From positions 1-35,208 of the forward strand of contig JAJDZG010000062.1 in assembly GCA_022824765.1 (NCBI GenBank): a stretch of DNA of 35,208 bases, written 5' to 3'. The position numbers and the translations under genes are program-made. This stretch comes from Dehalococcoidia bacterium. Its GTDB lineage: Bacteria > Chloroflexota > Dehalococcoidia > Bin125. Below, in pieces: positions 25,471 through 34,297 of this stretch (the stretch's first letter is position 1; each line of letters starts with the position of its first letter). The notes under the pieces were generated by a model. The model saw only the letters and a program-made list of their open reading frames with translations, was not told the DNA's origin and ran no database searches.

Positions 25471-26046
25471 CTAGAACGGCCCAGTCACAAACTCCCAGAT
25501 CGCCTCCGCCGCCTCAAACGCCGAAAAACTGTCAAACCACCTGCCCGTATGCAGCGTGTACTCGTGGAAAATCTTCAGCCCCGCCAGGAACGCCAACCAG
25601 CGGATCGCCTCCGCTCCCCTCAGCGACGCCGGCGTCCCGTCCGCCTGCTCCGCCCATCCTGGACGCAGCCGCAACGGCCAATGCGGTCGCGCAGCGACGA
25701 ACAGAAACCAGAACTCGAACACATGCGGGAAGAAAATCAGGATCTCCCGCCCCGCCCCGGCCGTAAACGCAATGAACCCGATCAGCCGCCAGCCAAACAA
25801 CCACAGCGCAATCGTCCGCTCCCAGCCCGACCAGCGCCAGGCCACCACCAGAAACAGCCAGATGTACACCTGGTCGACCCACTTGTCCCACTCCTGATAG
25901 TTGGGCAACCCGCCCAGGTCAATGGCCTGGCGCAGAAACAAATCCGAGAGGTCCGTAAAGACCGCAATCAACCCGCCCACAAACGCCCAGCGCAGCACAG
26001 GCAACGAGCCCGCAACGCGGATCAGACCAATCACCACCGCTTCCAT
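25471..26046 (-). CDS. Uncharacterised integral membrane protein
   Basis: A 191-aa protein with about five hydrophobic segments: LRWAFVGGLIAVFTDLSDLF, VYIWLFLVVAWRW, TIALWLFGWRLIGFIAFTAG, ILIFFPHVFEFWFLFVAA and AIRWLAFLAGLKIFHEY. It is rich in Trp and Phe, with charged loops. I do not recognise a family. ATG 26046 has only a weak AGGCTG ribosome site. It is followed by the ATPase pair after 63 bp, so co-transcription is possible, but it does not look like an ABC export permease (no large periplasmic domain). The region upstream of it is a tandem repeat array. Confidence 0.7.
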   Translation of the reverse strand: MEAVVIGLIRVAGSLPVLRWAFVGGLIAVFTDLSDLFLRQAIDLGGLPNYQEWDKWVDQVYIWLFLVVAWRWSGWERTIALWLFGWRLIGFIAFTAGAGREILIFFPHVFEFWFLFVAARPHWPLRLRPGWAEQADGTPASLRGAEAIRWLAFLAGLKIFHEYTLHTGRWFDSFSAFEAAEAIWEFVTGPF

Positions 26047-26375
26047 CAGCGCAGCCTAAAACGAAACAAAGCCAAGCCTCCCCCGCGCGCAGAGGCAAAA
26101 TTCATCTCATCCTCCCCCGCTCGCCGGGGCAGAATTCATCTCATCCTCCCCCGCGTGCGCGGGCAGAATTCATTCCATCCTCCCCCCCAAGCAGGGGCAC
26201 AGTTCATTCCATCCTCCCCCCTCCGGGGGAGTTAGAGGGGGCCGCTCACCAGCAGTAGGAGCGAGACTCCGGTTAATCCCCCCCAAGCAGGGGCAGAATT
26301 CACTTCATCCCCACCCCCTTGCCGAGGCACAGTTCATTCCATCCTCCCCCTCCGGGGGGAGTTAGAGGGGGGCAC
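26047..26375. repeat. Intergenic 34-bp tandem array (A) with palindromic ends
   Basis: This 329-bp gap has no gene. TTCAT cores at 26101, 26135, 26169 and 26203 are spaced exactly 34 bp, and a second block repeats the pattern at 26299 (as TTCAC) and 26333. A typical unit is TTCATCTCATCCTCCCCCGC followed by a GCCGGGGCAGAA-type half, so each unit can fold as a CCCC/GGGG hairpin. Both blocks close with the same terminal element, a CCCCC-TCC-GGGGG-type hairpin followed by AGTTAGAGGGGG (26213-26241 and 26343-26372). The second terminal element ends 3 bp before the phoU stop codon's end on the other side. Confidence 0.85.
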
Positions 26376-27068
26376 CTACGGCATAGCCTCATACTCCGGG
26401 CTCGTGACCCGCTCGAATCGGCCCGTCACCAGAAAAATCGTCCGCTCGCAAATGTTCAACGCCCGATCACCAATCCGCTCCAGATTATGTGAACACCACA
26501 GCACATGCGTGATCGCGTCCGACGCCTCAGCATCCCCCTGCGCGCTCGTCAACCGCGCGATCAACCGTTCGTGGATCTCGCTGTAAATCTCGTCCACCTC
26601 ATCGTCCCGCTCGATCGTCCGACGCGCGAGCCGCTGATCACGCTCCAGAAATGATCGAGTCGCCGCCTGCAGCATCTCCCGCACGACGTCGGCCATCCGC
26701 CAGATGTCCGGCTCAGTCGCCGCGACCGGATTGTCTTCCAGGAATATCGCGTTCCGCGCAATCCCCTCCGCGTGCCCCGCTATCCGTTCCAGATTGAGCG
26801 CAATCGCCACGATCGACATCAACTCCCGCAGGTCGCCCGCCACCGGCTGCTGCAACGCGATGATGCTCGTCACCGCCTCCTCAATCCGGTAGCGCAGGTC
26901 CGTCGACTCATCCTCAGACTCCGCCACCCGCCGCGCCAACACCAGATCCCGGCGCAGCAGCGCCTGCATCGCATCCACAATCGATCGATCAGTCCGCGCT
27001 TGTTGCAGTCGCAGCTGATCAAGCACATCCGCGCGATCCGTGGTGTACGTCACCCGAACGGTTGACAT
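26376..27068 (-). CDS. phoU: Phosphate-specific transport regulator PhoU
   Basis: PhoU, 230 aa, a cytoplasmic two-bundle helical protein that mediates inhibition of PhoR by the Pst transporter when phosphate is plentiful. Two PhoU repeats are visible: ALNLERIAGHAEGIARN and SHNLERIGDRALNICER. The second keeps the ERIGD metal motif; the first has ERIAG with the Asp lost. ATG 27068 has GAGGTGG immediately upstream; ATG 27095 would add nine residues. It is the last gene of the pst operon, 92 bp after pstB, and its stop is followed by the tandem array. Length and order match the usual pstSCAB-phoU cluster. Confidence 0.92.
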   Translation of the reverse strand: MSTVRVTYTTDRADVLDQLRLQQARTDRSIVDAMQALLRRDLVLARRVAESEDESTDLRYRIEEAVTSIIALQQPVAGDLRELMSIVAIALNLERIAGHAEGIARNAIFLEDNPVAATEPDIWRMADVVREMLQAATRSFLERDQRLARRTIERDDEVDEIYSEIHERLIARLTSAQGDAEASDAITHVLWCSHNLERIGDRALNICERTIFLVTGRFERVTSPEYEAMP

Positions 27069-27160
27069 ATCCACCTCGCGATCGCTGCAAAGCAATCTCG
27101 TCGACGGGCCCCTCCCGCCGATCAGTCATTGCCATCGAGCCTCTGCGCTCTTCCCGCAGG

Positions 27161-28108
27161 TTAGCCATACCTGCCCGTAATGTAGTCCTCCGTGCGCTGG
27201 TCCAACGGATTCGTAAAAATCTCCTGCGTCGGACCGAACTCCACCAGACGCCCCACACGCTCCTCGCCAGCCAGCAAGAACGCCGTGTAATCGGACACCC
27301 GGCCCGCCTGCTGCATGTTGTGCGTCACCACCACGATCGTGTAATGCTCCGCCAGCTCCCGCATCAAATCCTCGATCTTCAGCGTCGCCACCGGATCCAG
27401 CGCCGAGGCCGGCTCATCCATCAGGATGATCTCCGGCTGCACCGCAATCGCCCGCGCGATGCACAAGCGCTGCTGCTGCCCGCCCGACAGCGCCAGACCC
27501 GACTTGTCCAGCTCGTCCTTGACCTCGTCCCACAGCGCCGCTCGACGCAGCGCGTCCTCGACCAGCCGATCCATATCGCCCGAATAGCCGTTGATCCGCG
27601 CCCCGAACGCCACGTTCTCGTAAATCGACTTGGGGAACGGATTGGGCTTCTGAAACACCATCCCAATCCGCCGTCGAACCTCAACCGCGTCCACCGTCGG
27701 ATCAATCAGGTTGCGCTCCTCGAAGCGAATCTCGCCCTCCACCCGCGCGCCAGGAATCAAGTCGTTCATGCGGTTCAGGCAACGCAGCAGCGTCGACTTA
27801 CCGCAGCCCGATGGACCAATCAGCGCCGTCACCCGATTCTTCGGAATCGGCAAGGAAATCTTATCCACCGCCTGGAACGTCCCGTAGAACGCTGAGACCT
27901 CCCGCAGCTCCAGCGCCATCTCGATGTCTTCCGTCAGATCATGACGCACCGCCTCCAGCGACGGATCGAGGTGCACCCCCACGCCGGCCGCTGGCGCTTC
28001 CTTCATGTTCGGCGGCGGCGGTGCCGTCGACCTTGAGCTCGACGACGGCCGAGCCGCCGTGCTGCTCGGCGCGCTCGATCGCATCACTGTGAAGAAGTTC
28101 CGTGCCAT
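27161..28108 (-). CDS. pstB: Phosphate ABC transporter ATPase PstB
   Basis: ATP-binding subunit driving phosphate import. Core starts at [13 protein letters not shown]; Walker [11 protein letters not shown]-loop [15 protein letters not shown], signature LSGGQQQR, Walker [12 protein letters not shown] and switch THN are all present and typical of PstB. Start is uncertain: ATG 28108 has a strong AAGGAG ribosome site with 6 nt spacing and gives 315 aa with a Ser/Pro-rich extension, whereas ATG 27919 gives the usual 252 aa but a poor ribosome site. Within the extension, 28011-28082 reads more protein-like in a shifted frame. pstA ends 62 bp upstream; phoU follows after 92 bp. Confidence 0.9.
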   Translation of the reverse strand: MARNFFTVMRSSAPSSTAARPSSSSRSTAPPPPNMKEAPAAGVGVHLDPSLEAVRHDLTEDIEMALELREVSAFYGTFQAVDKISLPIPKNRVTALIGPSGCGKSTLLRCLNRMNDLIPGARVEGEIRFEERNLIDPTVDAVEVRRRIGMVFQKPNPFPKSIYENVAFGARINGYSGDMDRLVEDALRRAALWDEVKDELDKSGLALSGGQQQRLCIARAIAVQPEIILMDEPASALDPVATLKIEDLMRELAEHYTIVVVTHNMQQAGRVSDYTAFLLAGEERVGRLVEFGPTQEIFTNPLDQRTEDYITGRYG

Positions 28109-28170
28109 CTCAGGCTCCTTTGCCAGCGCGGCTCCAGCGGACTGCTTCCATAACCCAAAGCTACCAGCCG

Positions 28171-29553
28171 CTACCAATCGGTGCGCGTCCGTTGACGCAT
28201 GATGATCGCCGCCGCGTTCATCAGCAACAGAATCACCATCAACACGATGATCGCCGACGCCGCAATCTCGTGGAATCCAGCCTGCGGACGCGCCACCCAG
28301 TTGTAAATCTGGATCGGCATCACCGTGAAGTCGTCCGTCGGCGAATCCGCCAGGAACGCGATGAACGTCAGCGCCCCGATCGCGATCAGCGGCGCCGTCT
28401 CCCCAATCGCCCGCGACATCGCCAGGATGTTGCCCGTCAGCATCCCCCCGAACGCGTACGGCAGCACATGGTGGCGAACCACCTGCCAGCGCGTCGCGCC
28501 TACCGCATAGGCCGCCTCCCGCATCGACGGCGGCACCGTCCGCAACGCCTCCTGCGCCGACACGATGATGATCGGCATCACCAGCAGCGCCATCGTGCAC
28601 GCCCCCGCCAACACCGACCGCTCAAACTCCAACACCCGCACAAACACCTGCAGACCGAGCAGCCCATAGATGATCGACGGCACCCCGGCGAGATTCGAAA
28701 TGTTCACCTGGATCATCCGCGAAAACCAGTTGCGACGCGCGTACTCCTCCAGATAGACCGCCGCGCCCACCCCCAGAGGAAAAGCGATCGCCGCCGTAAT
28801 CGTCATCATGTAGAACGTCCCCGTCACCGCCGAAAATATCCCCGCCCCAGACGGCGACCGCGACGGATACGACGACAAAAACCACGGATCCATGAACAGA
28901 TAGACAATCCACGCACCGATCAGAATCGCCGGAATCAGCAAGCTCGGCTTGCGCATCCGATGCGACCAGAACCAGCCCATCAGCAGCAACGCCAGCGGCA
29001 GACCAATCCCCATGATCACCAGCCGCACGACCTGGAAACCCGATGCCTCCCCGAACAGCTGCAACACGTTGCCCGTCGCACCATCAATGTCGACCGCCTT
29101 CGCGTACTCGATGAAGTATGCCGACTCAAAGCGCACGTACAGGATGTGCAAGAAGACCGCGACCGGCGCAACGACCGCAAGGCCCATCAACCGCTCAGCA
29201 ACCCGCGGCACGCCGTGCACAACGCCGTGCGCAACGCTGTGCACCACACGCGGTCCCACAAATGGCAGCAGAATCGCAATCGGCAGCACCCAGCTCAGCC
29301 AGCCCATCCCCTCCGGCGTCGGCAAGTCCGACACGATGCTGCCGTCCCGCGCCTCCACAGACACCGCGCCGCCGTCCGTGAACAGCCGCGCCGCCCCATC
29401 CACCGCGATCTCCACAATCAGCGCACCCAGCATCAGGATCGAGACGGTGATCGCCAGCAGGGCGATCACCATGAAGCCCACCGAGATCCCCCGACGCACC
29501 CGCACACGCGGCGCGTACGCCGTGAGCTGAGCAGACGGCGTCGCTGCGCTCAT
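28171..29553 (-). CDS. pstA: Phosphate ABC permease PstA, N-terminally extended
   Basis: Second permease subunit of the phosphate importer, 460 aa against about 300 in most PstA proteins. The C-terminal half is canonical: [58 protein letters not shown] (EAA loop) and [15 protein letters not shown]. The first about 230 residues add several hydrophobic stretches ([52 protein letters not shown]), so extra helices and an external loop are likely. ATG 29553 overlaps the pstC stop (ATGA), which fixes the start. Confidence 0.9.
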   Translation of the reverse strand: MSAATPSAQLTAYAPRVRVRRGISVGFMVIALLAITVSILMLGALIVEIAVDGAARLFTDGGAVSVEARDGSIVSDLPTPEGMGWLSWVLPIAILLPFVGPRVVHSVAHGVVHGVPRVAERLMGLAVVAPVAVFLHILYVRFESAYFIEYAKAVDIDGATGNVLQLFGEASGFQVVRLVIMGIGLPLALLLMGWFWSHRMRKPSLLIPAILIGAWIVYLFMDPWFLSSYPSRSPSGAGIFSAVTGTFYMMTITAAIAFPLGVGAAVYLEEYARRNWFSRMIQVNISNLAGVPSIIYGLLGLQVFVRVLEFERSVLAGACTMALLVMPIIIVSAQEALRTVPPSMREAAYAVGATRWQVVRHHVLPYAFGGMLTGNILAMSRAIGETAPLIAIGALTFIAFLADSPTDDFTVMPIQIYNWVARPQAGFHEIAASAIIVLMVILLLMNAAAIIMRQRTRTDW

Positions 29554-30542
29554 TCGTATTCCTCCCGGAATCGCCGCGACACCCACTGCGCCACGACGTT
29601 CATCGCCAGCGTCAGCACGAACAGCGTCATCGCCACCGCAAACAACACCTTGAACTCAATCGACGTCGTCGGCGTGTCCCCCAGCGACAACTGCACGATC
29701 ATCGCCGTCATCGTCTGCACCGCCTCGAGCGGCCCCACGCCGAACTGCGGGTTCCCGCCGCCAGCAATCGTCACCGCCATCGTCTCGCCGACCGCCCGCG
29801 AAGCAGCCAGAATGATCGAGGCCACCACCCCCGAAAACGCCGCCGGCACCACCACCCGCAGGGACACCTCCATCCGCGTCGAACCGAGCGCATAAGCGCC
29901 CTCCCGCAGCGAACGCGGCACCGCCCGCATCGCATCCTCCGACAGCGACGCAATGATCGGCACGATCATCAGCCCCACCACGATCCCGGCCGACAGCGCG
30001 TTGTAAATGCCCACGTCCTGGCCGAAAATGTCGCGAATCACCGGCGACACCGAGACCAGCGCGAAGTATCCGAACACCACGGTCGGCACCCCAGCCAGCA
30101 CTTCCAGGATCGGCTTGACCACAGCCCGCACCCGCGGCGGCGCATATTCGCTCAGAAACACCGCCGCCATCAACCCCAACGGAATCGCCACAATCAGGCC
30201 GATCAGCGCGATCATGCCCGTGCCCCAGACCAACGCCCACACGCCGAACTGCTTCTCCGCAAACAGCGCCGACCACTTCGTCGAGCCAAAGAAGTCGATC
30301 AGTGGAATCTCGCGGAAGAACTCCACGGTCTCGAAAATCAGCACCAGCACGATGCCAATCGTCACAAACGCCGACAGCGTCGCCGTCAGAAACAGCGCGC
30401 CGTGAATCAGCCGGCCGGCCGCGGTCTCCCGTCCGCTCCCCGTCCGCGACGGCTGCAAGCGCTCCCGCCACAGCTCGGCCAGCAAAGAGCGAACGCTGTC
30501 CTGCGCGGGTCCGCCCGGCGGTCCTGGAACCTGTGCGGTCAT
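29550..30542 (-). CDS. pstC: Phosphate ABC permease PstC
   Basis: First permease subunit of the phosphate importer, 330 aa. Family features are GTGMIALIGLIVAIPLGLMA, FLSEYAPPRVRAVVKPILE, LAGVPTVVFGYFAL, the EAA loop RAVPRSLREGAYALGSTRME and AASRAVGETMAVTIAGG. Six or so helices follow a hydrophilic N-terminus of 45 residues. No good ribosome site precedes ATG 30542. It is separated from pstS by 242 bp holding a repeat array, unusual in a pst operon, and is coupled to pstA by a 4-bp overlap. Confidence 0.92.
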   Translation of the reverse strand: MTAQVPGPPGGPAQDSVRSLLAELWRERLQPSRTGSGRETAAGRLIHGALFLTATLSAFVTIGIVLVLIFETVEFFREIPLIDFFGSTKWSALFAEKQFGVWALVWGTGMIALIGLIVAIPLGLMAAVFLSEYAPPRVRAVVKPILEVLAGVPTVVFGYFALVSVSPVIRDIFGQDVGIYNALSAGIVVGLMIVPIIASLSEDAMRAVPRSLREGAYALGSTRMEVSLRVVVPAAFSGVVASIILAASRAVGETMAVTIAGGGNPQFGVGPLEAVQTMTAMIVQLSLGDTPTTSIEFKVLFAVAMTLFVLTLAMNVVAQWVSRRFREEYE

Positions 30543-30592
30543 AGTGGAGTCAAACTATGCAAGTCGCCCATTCAGGCGGTTAACGAGCGGTA

Positions 30593-30762
30593 AGCAAGCG
30601 GCGGGAGGACCAAACCAAATCCCTCCCCCGCAAGCGCCAGGAGGACCAAACTCAATCCCTCTCCAGCAAGCGGCGGGAGGACCAAACTCAATCCCTCCCC
30701 AGCAAGCGGCAGGAGGACCAAACTCAATCCCTCCCCCGCTTGCGGGGGAGGTTAGGAGGGGG
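30593..30762. repeat. Intercistronic 36-bp tandem array (B) with palindromic end
   Basis: GAGGACC begins at 30605, 30641, 30677 and 30713, exactly 36 bp apart; the unit is GAGGACCAAACTCAATCCCT followed by CCCC and a GCAAGCGGC-like half. The array ends with a perfect 9-bp-stem hairpin CTCCCCCGC-TT-GCGGGGGAG (30731-30750) and then GTTAGGAGGGGG. It fills the pstS-pstC gap, with the palindrome on the pstS side. No gene is seen here. Confidence 0.88.
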
Positions 30763-30784
30763 CCCCGCCAGCCTGACACCTCGG

Positions 30785-31978
30785 TCACTCAACCCCAAAG
30801 ATCTCCGCCAAGCTCGACCCCTCCGACGCCGACGCCATCGCCGACCCAGTGACCCCGCTCTCCACCCGCTCCAACACAGCAGCGTAGATCTCCGCCGGCA
30901 GCTGCACGTAGCCAACCTCAGGAGTGTCCACCAGCCACACACCATCCGTCAGGAAAAACTCCACGAACGCCGCCACCTCCTCACGCTCCAGCGACGACAC
31001 CGACGCATAGATGAACAGCGGACGCGACAGCGGATTGTACGACCCGTCTTTGATCGTCTCGTTCGACGGCGTCACCGCAACACCAGCGTCGTTCACCACC
31101 GGCACCGCCGTCAGCACGTCCGAGTTGTTCGCGTAGTAGCTGAAGCCGAAGTAGCCGACACCGCCGCGATCGTTGGACACGCCCTGCACCAGCACGTTGT
31201 CATCCTCCGAGAACGTCGTGTTGTCCGAGCGGTGCACCCCGCCGTCCCCGTTGATCGCCTCCGTGAAGTAGTCAAACGTGCCCGAGTCTGCACCCGGCGC
31301 GTACAAGGCAATCTCCACATCCGGGAAACCCGCCCGCACATCAGCCCACGACGTCGCATAGTCGTCCGGGCGGAAAATGTGGTTCAGCTCCGAAACCGTC
31401 AGAAAATCCACCCAGTCGTTGTCCTGGTTGATCACCACCGTCAGACCGTCGAACGCCACCGGTATCTCGATGAACTCAATGCCCGACTCCCCGCACAGCT
31501 CGACTTCCGAGTCCTTGATCGGCCGCGACGCATCCGAAATGTCCGTCTCGCCCGCGCAGAAACGCTTGAAGCCACCCCCCGTGCCCGACACGCCAACCGT
31601 CACCCGTACCCCGCGCTCCGTCAGAATCCCAAACTCCTCAGCCATCGCCTCCGTAATCGGAAACACCGTCGAAGACCCATCCACCTGAATCTCACCCTCG
31701 AGTCCCCCGAGCGCCTGAGCAGTCTGCTGCTGCTCCTGCTGCGACGGCTGCGCCGCCGCGGCCGCGGCCTGCTGTTGGTCGTCATCCTGCTCGGCCGCGG
31801 GCTCCTGTTGTTGCTGCGGCTGATCCTGTTGCTGGACTGCTGGCGCCGCTGACTGCTGGTCGTCGCCGCCGCAAGCGGCGAGCACCATCGCTCCGCCCAG
31901 GAGGACCGCGATCAGCAGCGGCAGCCAACGCACCGATACTCGCGACCCCAGATATTGTGCTGTCTCCAAGACCTTCAC
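30785..31978 (-). CDS. pstS: Phosphate-binding lipoprotein PstS with Q-rich stalk
   Basis: High-affinity phosphate receptor on the outer face of the membrane, 397 aa. GTG 31978 is chosen for its AGGAG at 6 nt (31985-31989); the longer reading adds 36 residues that carry no signal. The signal ends MVLAAC with lipidated Cys 36. Residues 37-92 are a Q, A, D and E stalk. Phosphate-contact segments follow: [38 protein letters not shown] and [14 protein letters not shown]. The gene stands downstream of phoR with a 183-bp gap holding a candidate Pho box, so it likely heads the pst transcript, and array B separates it from pstC. Confidence 0.93.
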   Translation of the reverse strand: MKVLETAQYLGSRVSVRWLPLLIAVLLGGAMVLAACGGDDQQSAAPAVQQQDQPQQQQEPAAEQDDDQQQAAAAAAQPSQQEQQQTAQALGGLEGEIQVDGSSTVFPITEAMAEEFGILTERGVRVTVGVSGTGGGFKRFCAGETDISDASRPIKDSEVELCGESGIEFIEIPVAFDGLTVVINQDNDWVDFLTVSELNHIFRPDDYATSWADVRAGFPDVEIALYAPGADSGTFDYFTEAINGDGGVHRSDNTTFSEDDNVLVQGVSNDRGGVGYFGFSYYANNSDVLTAVPVVNDAGVAVTPSNETIKDGSYNPLSRPLFIYASVSSLEREEVAAFVEFFLTDGVWLVDTPEVGYVQLPAEIYAAVLERVESGVTGSAMASASEGSSLAEIFGVE

Positions 31979-32103
31979 CTTTCTCTCCTGCTGCGGACGG
32001 CTCTCTGCGCCGCCGCCGCAGCCTCGCGCGGGCTGAGGCGCACTCATCTTGAGTGCTCGCCATCTCCCGCGATCCATAGGGTTCACCCGATCGAGCGGCC
32101 CGC

Positions 32104-32132
32104 GTTAACCACCCTGATAACGACCAGTTAAG
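32104..32132 (-). promoter_or_regulatory. Candidate Pho box upstream of pstS
   Basis: Three related hexamers recur as GTTAAC (32104-32109), GATAAC (32116-32121) and GTTAAG (32127-32132), starts spaced 12 and 11 bp, the one-turn periodicity of PhoB/PhoP direct-repeat operators. They lie about 130 bp before pstS, whose -10-like TATGGA is at 32078-32073 on the minus strand. GTTAAC is itself palindromic, so orientation is ambiguous. GTTCACC motifs occur on both sides (32081 and 32152). Confidence 0.5.
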
Positions 32133-32161
32133 GGCGGGTTATTGCCCACACGTTCACCGCG

Positions 32162-33478
32162 TCACACTTCACGCTGCGACGCCTCAGTTTGCGCTGCGCC
32201 GCTCGGCTCCGCCACGGAACTCAAGGCCAACGGAATGCTGAAGCCAAACGTCGACCCCGCGCCCGGCGCGCTCTCCAACGACACGGCGCCGCCGTGCACC
32301 TCGGCGATGTGCCGCACGACCGCCAAGCCCAATCCCGTCCCTCCGCCCGACTGCCGCGCCCGATCGACCCGGTAGAAGCGCTGAAAAATGCGCGACTGCT
32401 CAGCTTGCTCAATCCCGATGCCCGTGTCCCGCACCCGAATCCACACCATCGGCGCAGGATCAGCCGGATCGCCATGCTCCGACCGCACCTCGATCTCGCC
32501 GCCCGCATCAGTGAACTTCACCGCGTTGTGCAGCAGGTTCAGCAGCGCACGCTCGACCAGCTCAGAGTCGGCATTGACCATCGTGCTGCCCCGACCGTTC
32601 GCCTCACAGCGCAACGACAGACCCTCCCGCGACGCCTGCGGGCGGATGCTCTCCACCGCCGCCCGAATCATCGACTCGATCGCCACCGTCTCCATCTGCG
32701 GTTCCGTCAGACCCGACTCCAGACGCGCCAGCGCAAGCATCTCCTCCACGAGCTGCTGCATCCGGCCCGCCTCCGACTGGATGATCTCCCGGAAGCGCTG
32801 CGCATCCTCAGGCTTGCGCGCGAGCTCCAGCGTCTCCGCCGCCGCCGATATCGTCGCCAGCGGCGTGCGCAACTCGTGCGAGGCGTTGATGAAAAAGTCC
32901 CGCCGCGCGATCTCCGCCTCGTAGAGGTCGGACAAATCATGCATCGCCAGCACCACCGACCACGGACCCGTCTCCGCGATGTCCGACACCGGCGCCACCA
33001 CCGTCCGATACCGTCGCTCCGCACGCAAGACCACCAGCATCGCCGGCGTACCCTCCGCATCCGCCAGCCGGACCGCATCGTATAGATCCGGATCCTCCAC
33101 CACGTCCAGCAACGGCGCATCTCGGACAGGACGCTCCGCGACGCCCAGCAATCGTTCCGCCGCCGGATTCAGGTAGCGAACCCGCGTGTCCCCGTCAACC
33201 GCGATCACGATGTCGCCCGTCGACGCAAGCGCCCGCTCAAGCTGATCCCGCTCCGCCTGTCGGCTGCCCAGTTCTTCCGCCAGCGCATCCCGCTCCTGAC
33301 TGGTCTCCGAGAGCGACCCGCGCAGCTCCGAGACGGCCGCGCCAGCGTTCCACAGACCGACTCCTGCGAGCACGACGCCCAACACCACGCACAGCACACC
33401 AGCGGCCACGGACATGTCGGCGGCGAGCAGCGCAACACCCAGCAGCAGGGCAGTGGCACCGATCGCGCTGGTCCGCAC
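32162..33478 (-). CDS. phoR: Phosphate-responsive sensor histidine kinase PhoR
   Basis: Membrane-anchored histidine kinase, 438 aa. Two N-terminal helices (about 8-45), a short coiled-coil (57-85), a PAS domain (about 85-185), then DHp and ATPase domains. The H-box FFINASHELRTPLATI gives phosphoacceptor H201; the N-box is NLLHNAVKFT, with DTGIGI and GGTGLGL lids. There is almost no extracytoplasmic loop, as in other PhoR proteins that sense phosphate through Pst and PhoU. GTG 33478 lies 2 bp after the phoB stop. The phoR name is supported by the phoB and pst neighbours. Confidence 0.9.
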   Translation of the reverse strand: MRTSAIGATALLLGVALLAADMSVAAGVLCVVLGVVLAGVGLWNAGAAVSELRGSLSETSQERDALAEELGSRQAERDQLERALASTGDIVIAVDGDTRVRYLNPAAERLLGVAERPVRDAPLLDVVEDPDLYDAVRLADAEGTPAMLVVLRAERRYRTVVAPVSDIAETGPWSVVLAMHDLSDLYEAEIARRDFFINASHELRTPLATISAAAETLELARKPEDAQRFREIIQSEAGRMQQLVEEMLALARLESGLTEPQMETVAIESMIRAAVESIRPQASREGLSLRCEANGRGSTMVNADSELVERALLNLLHNAVKFTDAGGEIEVRSEHGDPADPAPMVWIRVRDTGIGIEQAEQSRIFQRFYRVDRARQSGGGTGLGLAVVRHIAEVHGGAVSLESAPGAGSTFGFSIPLALSSVAEPSGAAQTEASQREV

Positions 33479-33480
33479 GC

Positions 33481-34158
33481 TCAGCGCTCGAATCGATACC
33501 CCGCCCCGCGCACGGTGATCAAGTGGCGCGGCGCGACCTCAGGCTGCTCTATCTTCTTCCGCAACCAACGCACGTGGACATCGACCGTCCGCGTCCCGCC
33601 AGCGAACGAGATGTCCCACACATCGTTCAGCAGCTGATCTCGGGTGAATGCCCGACCATCCCGCTGAACCAGATACGCCAGCAGCTCGTACTCCTTCGGC
33701 CGCAAAGGAATCGGCTCCCCCTCCCGAGTCAGCAGGTGGCGGTTCAGATCCAGCGTGAAATCGCCAAAGCTCAACACCCGCTCCTCCACCTCGATCTCCT
33801 GTTTGCGGCGCAGATGCACCCGCACCCGCGCCTTCAGCTCGGCCAACGAGAACGGCTTCGTGATGTAGTCGTCCGCCCCCAGATCGAGCCCCCTCACGCG
33901 ATCCGCCTCCGACGTCCGAGCCGTCAGCAGCAGCACCGGCGTCTGCGAGCGCTCGCGAATGCGGCGCAGCACTTCGATCCCGTCCATCCGCGGCAGCATC
34001 AGATCGAGCAGCACCAGATCCGGCTGCAGCGCCTGCGCCATCGACAAGCCCTCCAACCCGTCCTCAGCCGTCCGCACCCGATATCCCTCGTCCTCGAGAT
34101 TGAACCGCAGCGTCTCCGCCAACGGCGCTTCATCTTCGACCACCAACACCGTGCGCAT
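33481..34158 (-). CDS. phoB: OmpR-family response regulator PhoB
   Basis: Two-component regulator, 225 aa: receiver domain (1-118) with acidic pocket E8-D9-E10, phosphoacceptor D52 (LLDLMLPRMDG) and K101 (ITKPF), then a winged-helix DNA-binding domain (about 128-225) with RPKEYELLAYLVQ and the recognition helix in RTVDVHVRWLRKKIE. It should activate pst genes when phosphate is scarce. ATG 34158 has GGGAGAGG 7 nt upstream. First gene of the phoBR-pst set; a single GTTAACC (34223) in its upstream gap may be part of autoregulation but is too little to call. Confidence 0.92.
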   Translation of the reverse strand: MRTVLVVEDEAPLAETLRFNLEDEGYRVRTAEDGLEGLSMAQALQPDLVLLDLMLPRMDGIEVLRRIRERSQTPVLLLTARTSEADRVRGLDLGADDYITKPFSLAELKARVRVHLRRKQEIEVEERVLSFGDFTLDLNRHLLTREGEPIPLRPKEYELLAYLVQRDGRAFTRDQLLNDVWDISFAGGTRTVDVHVRWLRKKIEQPEVAPRHLITVRGAGYRFER

Positions 34159-34297
34159 CGCTCAGCCTCTCCCGCGTGCAAGCGCAGTCTACCGACGCAG
34201 CAGACCCGTCGGTTGCCATCCCGTTAACCCACTCAGAGACCCGCCCACTTCCCCTACCCTGCCCACACCACCACATCAAACGCGAAGGAACGACACC

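Noticed and set aside
28005-28202. 65-codon plus-strand gene beginning [14 protein letters not shown]
   Set aside because: Protein-like at its start, but antisense to the pstB 5' region, without a ribosome site, and its end runs into the pstA stop region with poor composition.
26077-30762. Intergenic arrays as CRISPR loci
   Set aside because: The units are contiguous with no unique spacers between them, and no cas genes are present.
30544-30852. Small repeat proteins (GGPNSIPP units) read from array B
   Set aside because: They arise because 36 is divisible by 3, so the repeat stays in frame; there is no ribosome site and both strands are open.
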